Assembly (NCBI RefSeq): GCF_020283565.1
Contig: NC_060060.1
Coordinates: 31,930,001 to 31,994,000, forward strand
Source: Trifolium pratense
Taxonomy: Eukaryota > Streptophyta > Magnoliopsida > Fabales > Fabaceae
Direction of reading: 5' to 3'
Length of the DNA stretch: 64,000 nt
The notes below the pieces were generated by a model, which saw nothing but the letters and a program-made list of their open reading frames with translations, was not told the DNA's origin and ran no database searches. Positions 33,084 through 46,339 of this stretch are shown one piece after another; the stretch's first letter is position 1; the number at the start of each line of letters is the position of its first letter. The position numbers and the translations under genes are program-made.

Positions 33084-34631
33084 ATGGAACTATCATCAGA
33101 TTTGCAACAAAACAATAACAAGAAGCAGCAGAAAAGAGGCACCACCACACATCCCCACCACCAACAACAAGAATCATTATCTCCACCACCTTCAAATTCT
33201 CATTCACAACAACAACACCATCTTGTGGTCCCTTTTGATGGAAGACCATCACCTTTCATTATGGGCTCCATCTCCACCAACAACACTAATTCATCTCCAT
33301 CCAATTCATCTTCTTCCTCTGCTTCAGCTTCTGCAATTGACGCTTCTCTTGCTATTGCTACCAGATCTGAACCTCATTCCAACAATAACAACCAAATTCA
33401 ACAATTCTCTTCTTCCACCACTACTGCCGTTGCTGTTGCTAATCCTCCTAAACGATCCACCAAGGACAGACACACTAAAGTCGACGGTCGTGGCCGGAGA
33501 ATTCGAATGCCGGCGACATGTGCAGCAAGAGTTTTTCAGTTGACCAGAGAATTAGGTCACAAATCAGACGGTGAAACAATTGAGTGGCTTCTTCAACAAG
33601 CGGAGCCGGCGATAATCGCCGCTACTGGAACCGGAACAATACCCGCGAATTTCTCGACGCTCAACGTTTCACTCAGAAGTAGCGGCTCAACTCTGTCGGC
33701 GCCGCCGTCGAAATCAGCTCCTCATAGTTTTCACAGCGCACTTGCACTGGCTCATCATCCTTATGAAGAAGCTGCGTACCAACACGCGCCACTGTTAGGG
33801 TTTCATCCTCATCAACAACTCATGAACGCCGATCAAATCGGTGAAGCACTTTCAAATGAGAATTATATGAGAAAACGCTATAGAGAAGATCTTTTCAAAG
33901 ACGATAACAACCAGAACAACGAAACTGGTGATGGTGATGGTTCTTCTTCTCCTAAAGGTTTCAAAACAAACCACCAACAAGATGGTACTATGGGAGAACA
34001 AGGTGAAGGTGGTGGTGGTGGAGCTTCTTCATCGTCTTCTTCTGCTTCTTCTGCTGGAAATTCTATTTCTGGACTTCTTCGACCACCATCGAATATGTTA
34101 CCGGCAACAGCCATGTGGGCCACGGCAGGGAGTGGAAACACAATATGGATGGTACCGGTGACTGGCGGTGGCGGAGCGACTGCGAATTCAGAGACAGTAC
34201 AGACACAAAACATGTGGCCTTTTAGTACACATCTTAATAATCAACAATCTTCTCAACAACAAGGAACACCGTCGTCTCAATTGCATTTCATGCCTCGGTT
34301 TAATGTTCCAACAGGTAATTCCGGTGGTAGTGGTGGTGTTGAATTTGAAGGTGGACGTGGTGGTGCAGGTGGTTTACAATTGGGTTCATCTGTTTATCAT
34401 CAACCTTCACAGCATATTGGATTGGCAGTGTCTGATTCAAATTTGGGTATGTTGGCTGCTCTTAATGCTTATACAAGAGCTACTGCTGGTCATCATTTCA
34501 ATGTGGTCAACAATTCTTCATCTTCTTCTTCAGATCATCATCATCAACAACAACCTAGTCATCATCATCATCATCATCATCATGATCATGAGAGTGGAGA
34601 AGATGCTCCTAATAGTAATAACTCACAATGA
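33084..34631 (+). CDS. TCP8: Class I TCP transcription factor, TCP8-like
   Basis: A single-exon, 515-residue protein. TCP proteins are plant-specific bHLH-like factors; class I members bind GTGGGNCC/site II motifs and promote growth and defence gene expression. The TCP domain spans about residues 123-178: the basic region [20 protein letters not shown] lacks the four-residue insertion of class II, then come helices [32 protein letters not shown]. The flanking match to Arabidopsis TCP8, from memory, is strong: MELSSDL start, [56 protein letters not shown] and [13 protein letters not shown]. The domain has MPATCAAR where many members have MPALCAAR. The protein is otherwise low complexity (Gln, Ser, Asn, Gly runs) and has eight His in a row near the C-terminus. 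It is longer than TCP8 of Arabidopsis because of these runs. Confidence 0.95.
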   Translation: MELSSDLQQNNNKKQQKRGTTTHPHHQQQESLSPPPSNSHSQQQHHLVVPFDGRPSPFIMGSISTNNTNSSPSNSSSSSASASAIDASLAIATRSEPHSNNNNQIQQFSSSTTTAVAVANPPKRSTKDRHTKVDGRGRRIRMPATCAARVFQLTRELGHKSDGETIEWLLQQAEPAIIAATGTGTIPANFSTLNVSLRSSGSTLSAPPSKSAPHSFHSALALAHHPYEEAAYQHAPLLGFHPHQQLMNADQIGEALSNENYMRKRYREDLFKDDNNQNNETGDGDGSSSPKGFKTNHQQDGTMGEQGEGGGGGASSSSSSASSAGNSISGLLRPPSNMLPATAMWATAGSGNTIWMVPVTGGGGATANSETVQTQNMWPFSTHLNNQQSSQQQGTPSSQLHFMPRFNVPTGNSGGSGGVEFEGGRGGAGGLQLGSSVYHQPSQHIGLAVSDSNLGMLAALNAYTRATAGHHFNVVNNSSSSSSDHHHQQQPSHHHHHHHHDHESGEDAPNSNNSQ

Positions 34632-34683
34632 GAGAGAGTTTTACAAACAATTCATGGTTAGTTTAGTTAAGTTTCATTGCATT

Positions 34684-34709
34684 GCATGGCATGGCATGGC
34701 ATGGCATGG
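34684..34709. repeat. (GGCAT)n microsatellite in TCP 3' UTR
   Basis: Five tandem GGCAT units start about 50 bases after the TCP stop codon. Confidence 0.95.
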
Positions 34710-35524
34710 TTTTTCACATGTAAATTATATTACTTAATTCGCTTGCTTACATAATTTGTTTACATTGTAATCTGTGCGTGCGCCACCAAAGTAGTGCTAT
34801 AGTAGTTTATTGGTTTTTTTTTTTTGTTGCAGATTGCAAGTTGAATATCTCAAAAAACTAGTAGTAGTAATTTGATTTTGGAAGAAATTAATTCCATCTA
34901 TGGATCCAATATATGCATCATGATATCGCATCAGACTTGTTAGATGCTTTTTTTTTTTTAATCTTATTGATATTGATTTGGAGGTACATGGCATGGTTAT
35001 GGTATGATTATTTACGGTTTGTTTTTTGTCCAAAGGAACTTTGCAGACTGACAGAGTTTATTTGTTTGTTTGTATAGGAGGAAATTTCTCTTGCTATTTT
35101 TTATTTATTTTGTTTTCTTGCCTCTAGCTGTATCATATGATAATTCATCAAAACAAAAGGATTTCAAACAAATTTGAAATTTGCTTGCTTATTTTTTTAG
35201 GTTAACATATAGTACTAGTATTTAGGATAGAGATGAATACTATATGAAAATAGTAATTGATCATAGCTGGACTATACAAATCTGAGTTATTAATGTGTGT
35301 GCCTTAGTTTTTGGAGATAACTCTATAATAACAAGGGAGGTCACAGGAATAGCAAGGCATTAATTCCCATTTCCTTTATTTTTTTCCCTGATTCAATTTT
35401 CAAACATTTTACCTCTTGTTTTTCCACAAATGATATTTTTATGCTATTTTTTGGGTTACTCCCTAAAATGAGAGAATATGTATTGAGTTGAAAAATAAAA
35501 ACCAATAAATAGAGTAGAGTTTAT

Positions 35525-35640
35525 TTTTTTGCCAAATAGTCTAGTGGCTAGAAATTCCACAATTATGGTGGATAAGTGAGATGATCGAGGTTCAAACTCC
35601 GATCATTTGCATGTATATAATATAATATCCCTGCCAAAAT
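35525..35640 (+). repeat. SINE (family B)
   Basis: TAGTCTAGTGGCTAG fits a pol III A box and GAGGTTCAAACTCC a B box about 40 bases later, followed by TGCATGTATATAATATAATATCCCTGCC. It is related to 4681-4805 (shared GGTGGATAAGTGAGATGATC). Confidence 0.65.
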
Positions 35641-35821
35641 TCCACGTAATAAATTGAGTAGAGTTTAGTGGAATAGGCTAAATTTGCAAAATAACAAATC
35701 AATTTAGTGTATGTTGGATATGTATCCAATAGAATTACTTCAACTTCAAAAGGGAGAACTTTTTTGTTGATAAATAAATGAAGTGGAGAGAATTTATGAA
35801 AAACTAAAATAAAACTTTTTT

Positions 35822-35825
<4 letters not shown>

Positions 35826-35852
<27 letters not shown>
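35826..35852. repeat. (TA)n microsatellite
   Basis: An uninterrupted TA repeat of about 13 units. Confidence 0.95.
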
Positions 35853-35856
<4 letters not shown>

Positions 35857-38595
35857 GTTTTTCTATGCCTTGTCATAAATTTTAGAAAATATACATTATT
35901 AAAGGACGAATGACGACCGTCAATTATATATTACTACTTTATTATACTTTATTATGCCAGTCATATTCGATGATTGTGCTTTTTATATTTTATGCATAAA
36001 AAAGGCAACAAATTGAATTGAATTATTCATGTAAATACAAATAATGTTGTTGTATTTTTATTTTATTTTTTTGAGAAAAAATAATGTTGTATTTGTATAT
36101 TATATATTGCTTGTCCTACGTAATAATCTACGTGAAAATGTAGGTTATATATAAATCCATATAAATTAACAAAATAATATAGTACTCCATTTTGTCAAAT
36201 GAATTCTATAAAATAATTTAAGTGGACGTTTTGTCAAATGAATTGCGCGAAAAGAAAAAGCTAAGCATTTAATGGAGATAGGAAAAGGAAGCAATCGAAA
36301 TCAATTGTAAACCTCAAGAAGAAAAATGAGGATATGAATAATAATAAAAAATAATAATAGTAGTAATAATTAATTAATTAATTAATTAAAGGATGGTAAC
36401 GTTTTCTACAAGCCAGGGGGGCAAGAAAAATGACTTTGGTGTTGACTTGAACAGTCAATTTCATAGCACTGTTCATTGCCCAATCATTCTTTCCTTTTTA
36501 TCACCACTTCACACTTTTAAGTTTTAACCATTTACTACTCCTTATTTCCTATCTATGCACAACAGTATTACTTGGATTCCCAATTCATTATATTGCCAAA
36601 TAAGTTTAGTGTCTGAATTTTTCTGTATGAATTGAAAAGTTTATTTCTGATAGTAATTTTTTGCGTCTAATATGTACAACACTAAAAACTTTACAGATAT
36701 CCAATAAATACATGTAGCAAAAATTATTACGTATCGTTTTCTTTTTATATTGCTTTTCTCTTGCAAGTTGTGACCAAATATTTCAAAAATACTACTATTT
36801 ATATTACTATTAGTATTTGCTCTCAGATGTGGTTGCACTACTGGACATGCCTTCTTTTTTATTTAAATAAAAGAGGGTATTCATGTAATATACTTTTTAT
36901 CTTTTTTATGACGACTTGAATAGATAAATACTACTATTTTATTAGTAAAATATGTTATTTGGTATGAAGCTATCGACTTTGTCAAAGAGGAATATCTATT
37001 AGAGAATTTGATCAACCACTTTAATTAGATATTTTCATCGGACAACATTTTTTTCATCCAAAAGAAAAGACTCTGTCCTAAGATCTTGCCTTGATTCAAG
37101 AAAAACTTTGATTCATGAAGCTATAACTATAACCTTTGCATGTTTGTTGTGTTCACATTCTAGAAAGAGGTTTTGTCACACATTCCTAGTAAAATCGGAG
37201 CCATGTATACTATTCCTTCGAATTGTCCAATAAAATAAACAGTTTATGTTATTTTAACTCTAGACAATCTATTATTTAAATTAATGTTTAAAATTATCAT
37301 AAATCTTAACTATTATCAATAATATATTTTAAAAGTAAAAAATTTTGATTTTGCTCATTTTTATGATTAAAACAATGGCGTGATTGATGTAAATTCAATA
37401 TAAGTTACATCTTTATTTTTAATCAAATTGATTTTAATTAAGTCATTATTTTAATTGTTAAAATAAGAATGATTATTAATTTATACTTTTCAAACAACAA
37501 TATATGTCATCGATATCATAAAAAAAAGAGGAGAGATATATTGACTCCAAGAGTAAGTCATTAGGTTTACTCCACATCCTCACCCTTCATTTTATTTTAA
37601 TCTAAAGGATTAAATTCAATTTTAATTGCTAATCATGTGACCTCATCTTTTTTAACTATTCCCACAATGTTTTATGATTTCCTTCCTTTTATTAGTCCAA
37701 TAATCACGTTTCCTTTTTTGCTCAATATTCATGTTCATCATTATTATTATTATGTTCACAATTATTCTTCTAAAACTTATATCCTCTTCATCTAAATCTC
37801 TTCAATGATCTGATGTTGCATTACTTTGCGTTCACTCTAGTCATTAGTTTACCACCGAGTTATTTTTTTTAATCAAACCATTAAATTAAATTTAACCGCA
37901 TATTTTTTTCTATTTCTATATTTTATTTTTTTTAAGATGAAAGACCACATATGATCCAATTTACCAGGAAAAGGATTATATCCAGCGAGATACGAAAATT
38001 TGGTTTGTGAATCGGTTCGGTTGTTCATAAAAATGTTTCACAAAGTTAAAAGAAAACTGTGAAATAATTTTGCTCTTTAATTTTGCAGCAATATTAGTTT
38101 AGTTACACAAATTTTGGACACCAAATATCCTTACTTTAGACACATGTCAGCATTTGAAGCAAAGTTATTTATGAATTTTCTAGAACGATCAACTTTCTTA
38201 TATTCGATAGCATACCTATCTTCTACTTAGTTTATTAGCAGACAAAACTAAACTTTCATCCACTTTTTACAAGAAAAATTATCTTTTTTAATTAATTAAA
38301 TAATGAAACAAAGGAGGCAACGAAGCATAGTCACTTTTTAGTTTTTAGTTTTTACTCTCCGGGTTATCTTGATCTCTTCCTTGATTCCTTTGGCATCATT
38401 TGTTTTTGCGCCAAACCACAAATTCCGCTAATCACATTTTTGCAATTTTTTTATACATGTGAGGGCAAAATCCCAAGAAAAGAAAAACTAAGCCACAATA
38501 GTAATTTCCATTTCCTCACCTAACAAGATGTCCCTAGTATCCGACGAACAAGTTTCATAAAAAATCACCATATACTCCAGATTGCATAATATGTA

Positions 38596-38860
38596 GTATT
38601 CCCTTCGTTATTTTTTAAATGTCATTTAATCGCGAATTTATCATTTTTAGTTAATTGTTATTGTTATTTTGGTACTCTCATCGTCCCAAAATATAAGCAA
38701 AAGTTAATCAACAAAAGTGAATGTATTTGTTCTAAATCTTTAATTAAATACATCAAATTTATTTGACTTTATTTACTTATATTATGAAACGGAGGAAGTA
38801 TGTTAAGAGTATCATTTGTTAATGTCAATTATTCTAAAAATGACACTTAAAATGAAATAT
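38596..38860. mobile_element. Nested Stowaway-type MITEs
   Basis: The inner element, 38675-38798 (124 bp), is flanked by TA and has ends CTCTCATCGTCCCAAAATATAAG and CTTATATTATGAAACGGAGGAAG in outline, a Stowaway inverted pair. Around it, ATTCCCTTCGTTATTTTTTAAATGTCATTT on the left and AAAATGACACTTAAAATGAAAT on the right form a second, degraded inverted pair. One Stowaway therefore seems to have inserted into another. The outer right terminus (GGAGGGAG) is lost. Confidence 0.65.
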
Positions 38861-41800
38861 TTTTTTATTTTACGATAAAACTGATAATCGAATTCGAATT
38901 TACGATCTTTAATATACTATCCGAATAATAACTCAATAAAAATATTTTTTGATTATTGTTCACTTTTAAGGACAGGAAAGGGAGACAGAATGATGATAAG
39001 AGATGCAAACAGGAAGAGGGAGAGATTTCTGATGGTTGATCTTAAATAAGAAAAGGACGGCCAGGATGAATTGTGGTCACGGATTTATTGAGTATAGTGT
39101 GTGGGACCACCTCACCAAATACTAGTAAATGAATGAATGAGGATAAATAAAGTATCACGCGCTTCACATGGTCCAATTATATGACTGGCTCGCAAGTGCG
39201 TGTTAGTTGCAATACCGCGCGTGGGCTCTGAATATCATATCATACATGGGACAAGGACAATGATTCTCTTATCTCTTGTCCTTTTTCCATTGTTTTAATT
39301 TTGCTAGTTTTAGTTAGAATTTGGACCCTCTTGAATTTTCCTTATTATGTTATCTCTTTTTTTAATCTAATCTAATAAATCACAAAGAGCAAAATGAATT
39401 CATGGCTAAAATTACTAAAAACATGATCAATAATATAAGAGAAAAAATTAGAGAAAATTCAAATATTCTAGTTATAGGAAAGGAATAGTCTTTAATATGA
39501 AAAAAATATATATATGTTTTCTTAGATTCATTAAATATTGATATATTCGGGATATGATATAGCAAAATGCTAATATGTGCTCTAAAGAGTTGAAAGCATA
39601 AATTTCAAAAATTATTTTTATATTTAACTCCTTAACATGTATCCTAATAGCATGACCTATTTACTCTGATCTTAAAATTTTTATTTCGAGCGAAAGTACT
39701 AGAAATAATATTAGTGTTGTTTTGCAAGAGATGGTTGATCATTTACGTAAGGAAATGAGTTAGAAAGCGAACTAGATTCTTAAACTTGACTTGAAGAAAA
39801 TTAATGATTGAGTTGACAATCATGGTAAATTCTAATATGGACCACTTGATGAAATGATCCATAGTGGACCAGTTATGAATAACATTATAACGAATACGAA
39901 TTTTACAAAATTCACCGTTATATTGAAAGTTTAGATCATATAGATTATCCATAGAAAAATTTAGAAAAATTGAAAATCATTTGATACGTTATTGAAACAC
40001 ATCAAGATTAACGGTTTATTCAATAACATAAATTTTGATGGTCTCAATAACATATCAAATGATTTTCAAAAAATGCTTTTATGTATGAAATTTAGTCTTC
40101 TTCTATTTTTATTATAAAAATAGTAACAAGATTGAGAGCTTTTCTCCAAAGAGATGTTTGCTTCAAGATAACCCCGTCTCCATGTCTGTCAGGCATATGC
40201 ACAAGAGATTAGTTGGTATCACTTTGAAGGCAGTTGATGAGAATATGTGGTTGTGGCTGTATTTGCCAATGGGGACTAAGGTCTTCACACTTTCTCTTTT
40301 ACTTTTTTTATCTTTCCTTTTTTGCAATGGCTAAGGTCTCTTATGGCCAATTTAATTTCTGGGATTTTGGATAAGTTTTGTGATTGCTCTATTTTGAAAG
40401 TTAACTATGATAAGCCTATGATAAGATTAATGATAATACTCATATGTGGGAAAATACCTAGGTTTTAAATATAACCACAGAAGAATCACCAAGCATGATT
40501 TGTGGAGGTCATTGGTCTGGTTGAGTCTCTAAGCTTGCCTACTGGAGGGGGAGGGACCGTTTTAAACTCGACTAATTTTGCATAAATATATTTTGAGAGT
40601 TACAAATGTTATGCACAAATTAAGACTTGGAGTGCAACTTACAACCAAATTCAGCATAATCTATACAATGTAGAAGGTAGCAGTCGAAGGACTCCTAGAA
40701 CGCAAACTCCAAGTTAGTGCTGACCCTATACAAAGTAGAATTTCCCAATAACATGGTTGACTTTAGTTCTGGCAGCAGTTTTAAGCCTTTAACCTTCTGC
40801 ACCTGAATTATGAAGTCGCGTAGTGTGTAGTTCAACCCGCATCGATGTGTTAAATAAATTTATCCTACAGCGTTAAACAAAACAAATTAACTCACTTAAA
40901 GTAAAATATAAAAGTAGTGAGAGGGTTAAATATTCCAATGAATATAGCATATTAAAGCACTGTAAGTATAAAATTGACATGGCTTCGGTGGAAAATATAG
41001 CAGTCCGTGTTTCTTACCAGTTGTCAGTTATGCCATAATCGTTGACTACAATAATCTTATTGTGCTTTCATGTCTTGCATACGGTCCCGTTTCTCCAGGG
41101 GTAAAAGAGATAAAATCCACATCCTACATAAACAAAAATCCAAGTATGTGACTACGTACAATGATAATAACTCCACAGGTGCTTTATTATACAATCAAGC
41201 ATGCCATTTATTCATTATTAGAAATTTTGGTAATCAAATGCAGAAAGATTTCATAAACGCACTGTACCCTAATTAAAAAATCTGAATAAGAAAGATATCT
41301 GATAAAGAACTTGAGAACCAATATTAGAACTACTTATTATTGTTTCATTATCCCCTTAAGAGCATCCCAACCAAGTCCTAATTTCACAGAAAAACAGAAT
41401 GAGAGGTGTAAAAGATACTTTGATCACCAAAATATGGATCATAAATTAAAAATGAGATCAATTTACCAATATCTTAGAGTTAGAACTACTTGTTAAGGTA
41501 GTTGATCTTTTATTTGAAACTCGGAATTAACATTAGACAATTCGTTTTTGAATTTGCAACATAGTATAAAATAAAGAAAGGTAAAGTTCAAGAACACTGA
41601 TGTTAGCCAAATAATGAAACAAACAAACAATATCAATAAGTTTGAACCAATTCATTTCACGAGGAGTCGCAAGTTTCATCAATAGCAACACATCAGGTGT
41701 ATATTTTTTAAAAACAGACAATACTCGGTACTCAATAGCTTTAATATTATGTCAACTTAACAAGTCAAAGCATCTAGAGACAGCATATAAGACGAGAGTC

Positions 41801-41911
41801 AAATGATGCAAGTGTGTGACAACTAACAAGGATTTGACAACCTCAAAATTGTCAAATAATTACAGATAAACGCACTGTGCTTCACTAGTGAAGGAATAAG
41901 TAATGAAAAAC

Positions 41912-44863
41912 TTACGACACATTATTTGCAACGTAAAATATTGGAAGCCTTTCCACTCCTGCAGCTCTCCATTTATATTTTTCAAAGGAGATTTCTTGTT
42001 CAGCCTCCGACCCAGTTGCAGTTAGAACAAACTGAAACACACAATGTATGACACTAATTTAGTATATGATAGCCTATCAATATCATTCATAATAATACTA
42101 TAACAAGATATTTTCATTTTGATTAACAAAAAAAATGCAAAAAGCGCATAAAATGTCAAATTCAATGTGGGAGGAAGGGGTTTGGATTCTCATGTTAAAG
42201 TTTCAGAATACTGTCTTGTGAAATTCGTATCTCTCTCTCTCTCCCTCTATATAAAAATCAATAAAGGTTAATAAGGTCCCAGATATTTAATACATGCAAC
42301 GAGAGATGGATACAAAAACTTACATGACACTAAAATTTTAACGTCAAAAGATCCAAATCAAGGAGGAGGAAAGAAGAAATAGAAGGGTCACACCCAACAC
42401 AGTCATACATACCAGTGGAAAAAGTATAGCCATAATCCCATAACCAACAAGAGGAGAGAAAAAGAATATAGCCAAAACGCAAGGACTTCCTGTAATGGCA
42501 CAAATCATTATTAATATCAAATATGAAGGGAAATCATAGGATAAAAGTATTATACATGATAGAAAAAAAATTGTTTTCAACATTTTTCAACAAAATGGTG
42601 TTAGATTGGATTTTAAACCACAACAGGCCTCATAGGCAACAACATATATTGGACTATTGGCATACTGCTTCGTAATTGCTCACTTCCCAAAGTTGAAAAT
42701 CCTCAATCCCCATTCCCATACACCCAATCTATCTTTTCACAAACAACCTGTAATATTGTCACTCAGCAGACATCTTAAGACTGGTTATATTTTAGTTTTT
42801 ATTATCAAATATACAGAGAAAAAAGAACTGTTCTTCTTCCTAATGTTTGTAAAATAGGATGTTTTATCTGAGGGACATCAAAACAAGAGATGGCAATATA
42901 TTAAACATATATTTTTCTTTAGTGGAACAAACAGGTGTACTTAATAAAACTATTGCAGAAAAAAAATCTTACCAAAACCAGCAAAAAATGGCCAATAAGA
43001 TTCAAAGTAGTCTAGCCTTCTGTCAAGTGCCACTTCATTGAAATTCCATTTATACCTAATCAAAAAGCATACTTTAAAACATGTATCTAATTGGTGAAGA
43101 AAGACATTAAGCAAATATGTATTTGGACCACATACTCGAAGCAGTAATATGCATACATCCAGGAAAGGAGTAAAAAATTGAGCACCTTCCCTATGTATGG
43201 TATGAAACCAGTTGCATAGACCTGGAAATAACATTAGAAATTGCATGATTTTAGTCAACTAGAAAGGATTAAAAAAAACCAAAATTAAATTTACTGTATA
43301 TAAGGCATATATAATATCTTTATCAATTTGGGAGCATAAGTTATTATTACCTCAAGAAAGAAAACGCTCAAAAGGAGTATCGAGTACACCTGCTCTCCTA
43401 TTCCAATCATGACCCTGGGTTAAGCAGACATGGTAAGAATCGATATCATTTAGAAAGAAAAAATATGCAGCATGAAGTAACTATGAATTAGAACTTTACC
43501 CTCCAAGGCCAGATGGTTTTTTTGCTTGATAAGCATCTTGCGTAGTTGGTGCGTTGTTTTGGCTGGAAACTTTGTCCACTGTAAACTTAGATCTTCCCAT
43601 TGCAGCATACCCATACTTGGCAATGTCGTTGTACCTGAAACCATACCCTTAGCACTTTCGTTTAGAAAAGACATAGCAAAACAACATACTAGCTCATGAG
43701 GAAATAGAATATTATATAGCCTATTGCTATAGTGCTAGGCTCTGCTCCTTGGTTGAGCTGCCAGATTTCTTATATACCATTCCTGTTGACAAATCTGAGT
43801 CCTTGAAAGCTTAGATGTCAGCAGGAAAGAACTCCGAAATAATTTCATTGGCTCACTTTATTAGATATGGAAATCCAAAATAAAAAAATAATAATAAAAA
43901 TACTTTCTTTGTGATTGCAATGAGAACATGACAGTCAACCGAAACATTTCCCTATGGAGCCAAACACTATTTGGAAATATCGATGCATTCGACACTTATT
44001 TGGGAGTTGTAAGCTAACATTTCCAGCAAGAATTTCAATACAGCATTGTTTAGATAGAAAAAGAAACAGTCCAAGATATTCATATGGTAGGATTGCATAC
44101 ATGAATAAAAAATGGGATTAGACAGCTATGTTATGTATCTACTCTGTGGTGTTCTATGATCTCTTAGAAAATGCATCTAATTCTTCTCTTAAAAAATGGG
44201 GAGGAAAGATTAAAAAGTGGAAATTACCAGATAGTGCTTAGAACTATGCTAAACACATATAATGGGTAAAACCAAAGCACCTGCAAGTAGACAATGAAAA
44301 AAATTTAGTTTGAAAACCAAATTGATTCAAAGCTTTTGCATTGCAATCTATATATATATTATATACTTACATAAAAGAGCTGAATGAGTGCAAGACGTAA
44401 GAAAGAATAAAATTTGAAAGTTGTAGCTAAGTCACAGAGTTGATGAGAAACCAGGTGTGAGCATTGATCAGGTAATATCAACCACAAAGCAGGAATGACA
44501 ACCGAGTTTAGGAGGAATATACTGCACAGAAATTTAAATGTTCAATTCAACAAACAAACACATAGATTATGGTCATAAATCATAATAAGTCACAAAACTG
44601 ATTTAAGTAAGTAGATAAGCTCAAATATAATTCAATCTAAAGAGGCCCTAATTATGAACTGAATGATCTCGGAGGATAATAAAAAAAAGATAAGGTAAGG
44701 TAAGTAACCTTCCTAAGAAGATGAAACCATTGAGGAGGAAACATTGGCCTGTTCGGAGCAATAGAGAATTTGAGCGGAGACAGAGAATAACAACGCGATG
44801 AAGACAACAAGCTTCTTTCAAACCCTCAAACCATAGAATACAACCTGACTTTAACCTTTCCAT
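41912..44863 (-). CDS. EI24: EI24-family (etoposide-induced 2.4 homolog) membrane protein
   Basis: Nine minus-strand exons, 44709-44863, 44371-44521, 44228-44280, 43500-43634, 43351-43414, 43136-43221, 42973-43055, 42413-42489 and 41912-42031, join in phase to 307 residues. EI24 in animals is an ER membrane protein linked to autophagy and p53-induced death; the plant role is poorly known. The N-terminus has the conserved GLKEACCLHRVVILCLRSNSLLLRTGQCFLLNGFIFLG block, continuing SIFLLNSVVIPALW. Hydrophobic segments are IFLLNSVVIPALWLIL, LALIQLFYVLWFYPLYVFSIV, YSILLLSVFFLEVYATGF, VLNFLLLSWMYAYYCF and SPCVLAIFFFSPLVGYGIMAILFPLFVLTA. The conserved WNFNEVALDRRLDYFESYWPFFAGFG lies between them. A soluble C-terminus ends YVANNVS. 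The gene is complete. Stop placement assumes no further intron after 42031. Confidence 0.94.
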
Positions 44864-44869
44864 TCCTGA

Positions 44870-46020
44870 TCGATCGATCGCAACTTACTACTTCAACCTT
44901 TTCTCATACTTTACTAAACAAGACTCAAATCAAAGCGTTGTTTTTCAATCTAGTATAACAAACTTCGGAAAATAACACCAGTAGAAAAAAAATGTCTCTA
45001 AAATTGTTTTTTTTTTTTTATTGAAGACTTGTTTGTTATTTTTATTATGTTTTTCTTTTTAAAATTAATGCTGTGAATAGATGAATTTTGGGAAAGGGGG
45101 TGTGGTTGGAGATGAGTTTTATGGATTTTGGATTAATTTTTAGAATTTTAGTGTATTTGTTTTTATTGAGAAAACTTTGATGCTCAATGTCAATTTAATC
45201 CTTGCCATGATGGCCGTGAAATTTGAATAAAAAACTGACACATATTGGTCCTAACGTGTGAAATGTTGAAACACATCATAAAAAATAAATAGAAATTGGT
45301 TCGGTTGGAATGGGTAGTTCAACTGGTTAAGCTAGTTGAGCTAAGGGTTAAGGAGTAGAGGATCCAAGATTCAAGGCATGATAAAGGAGAAAAAAACTAA
45401 CATAACATTGTAAAATTAACGATTAACATTGCTTATAAGAAAATAAAATAGAAATTGGTTGTGAATCGCATACTTTAAAAATGGGTCTCGCATAAAATGA
45501 TGGATCTTATTAGAGAGTCTGTTGAAAAAGGAGAGTTCTTAGCACTTCCCCCCAATTAATATTATTATTATGATGATTATGATTCCAATTTTCGAAATAC
45601 TGTAGTGCATAATTATCCCAGGGTATGCGCTTGAGAACGTGTTATATGGAGACAAATTATTTCAACCAACCATACTGATTTTTTCCAAAGGATTTCCGCT
45701 GTAAAACTAGCTCATCACCAAGGTATGGCTGTGAAGAATGTTAATCTATTGACCTGGTGACTAGAAAATAAACAACGGGCTTATGGATTTTGTTAATTAT
45801 TTCCCAAACAGCAAATAGAGCAGTTGCAGAGGGGTTACTCGTGAGGTGCAGAATCAATATAATACTGATTACTTATTTTTAAAACAATCAGGCACTGGCA
45901 TTTCTTAAACATTTCATTTCATTTTACTTTAAAATCTACATATCCGAGTCCAATATTTTTCTGACGAGTGCAAAGAGGAATAGAGGGAGTTACATTAACA
46001 TTGCCACGCTGTCCAGTCCA
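44870..46020. other. EI24 upstream and intergenic region
   Basis: EI24 5' flank (GATCGATCGATCG at about 44868-44880), then AT-rich DNA with one SINE at 45306-45400. The 45590-45880 stretch is less AT-rich but broken in all frames. No gene called. Confidence 0.45.
45306..45420 (+). repeat. SINE-like repeat (family C)
   Basis: GGGTAGTTCAACTGGTTAAGC fits a pol III A box (TAGTTCAACTGG), followed by TAGTTGAGCTAAGGGTTAAGGAGTAGAGGATCCAAGATTCAAGG, where the B box is degenerate. The layout matches a common plant SINE type with GGTAGCTCAACTGGTTAAGC at the start. Confidence 0.5.
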
Positions 46021-46339
46021 AAATTTAATGAAGAATACTTTCATTTAACTGGGGTACACTATATATAATCAGCGTGCAGAAAATTACATTGGTGTTTGTC
46101 TTCTGTTTGCAGTGTAGAGAGGTGTACAAGACAAGATCAGAAAGCACAATCATCAGGAGAGGCCAAAACAACAATGATAGGAATCTCTCATCCTTCCACT
46201 TCCAAACTGTATCAGAAAAAAATATTATGGGGAGGGAAATAATCAGTAAAAATACACAAAGACTAGGCAAAGTCCCTCCCCAGCGCCTCAAGCTTTTGAT
46301 ATATTCAAGATGTGGTGCAAAGAATATATCATTGTGATC

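Larger units (their letters stand above)
34740..41040. other. Gene-poor AT-rich intergenic region
   Basis: About 6.3 kb with no open frame that resembles a protein family. It holds a SINE (35525-35640), a (TA)n run at 35826-35852, an (AATT)n run near 36369, and nested Stowaway MITEs at 38596-38860. At 39000-39250 a less AT-rich patch has CACGCGC/GCGCGTG motifs. The 40130-40560 stretch is relatively GC-richer but every frame is broken and I do not recognise it. Confidence 0.5.

Noticed and set aside
33878..34737. Alternative-frame open frames overlapping TCP8
   Set aside because: They arise from Gly/Ser/His codon repeats read in other frames and on the opposite strand; the TCP8 frame explains the conservation.
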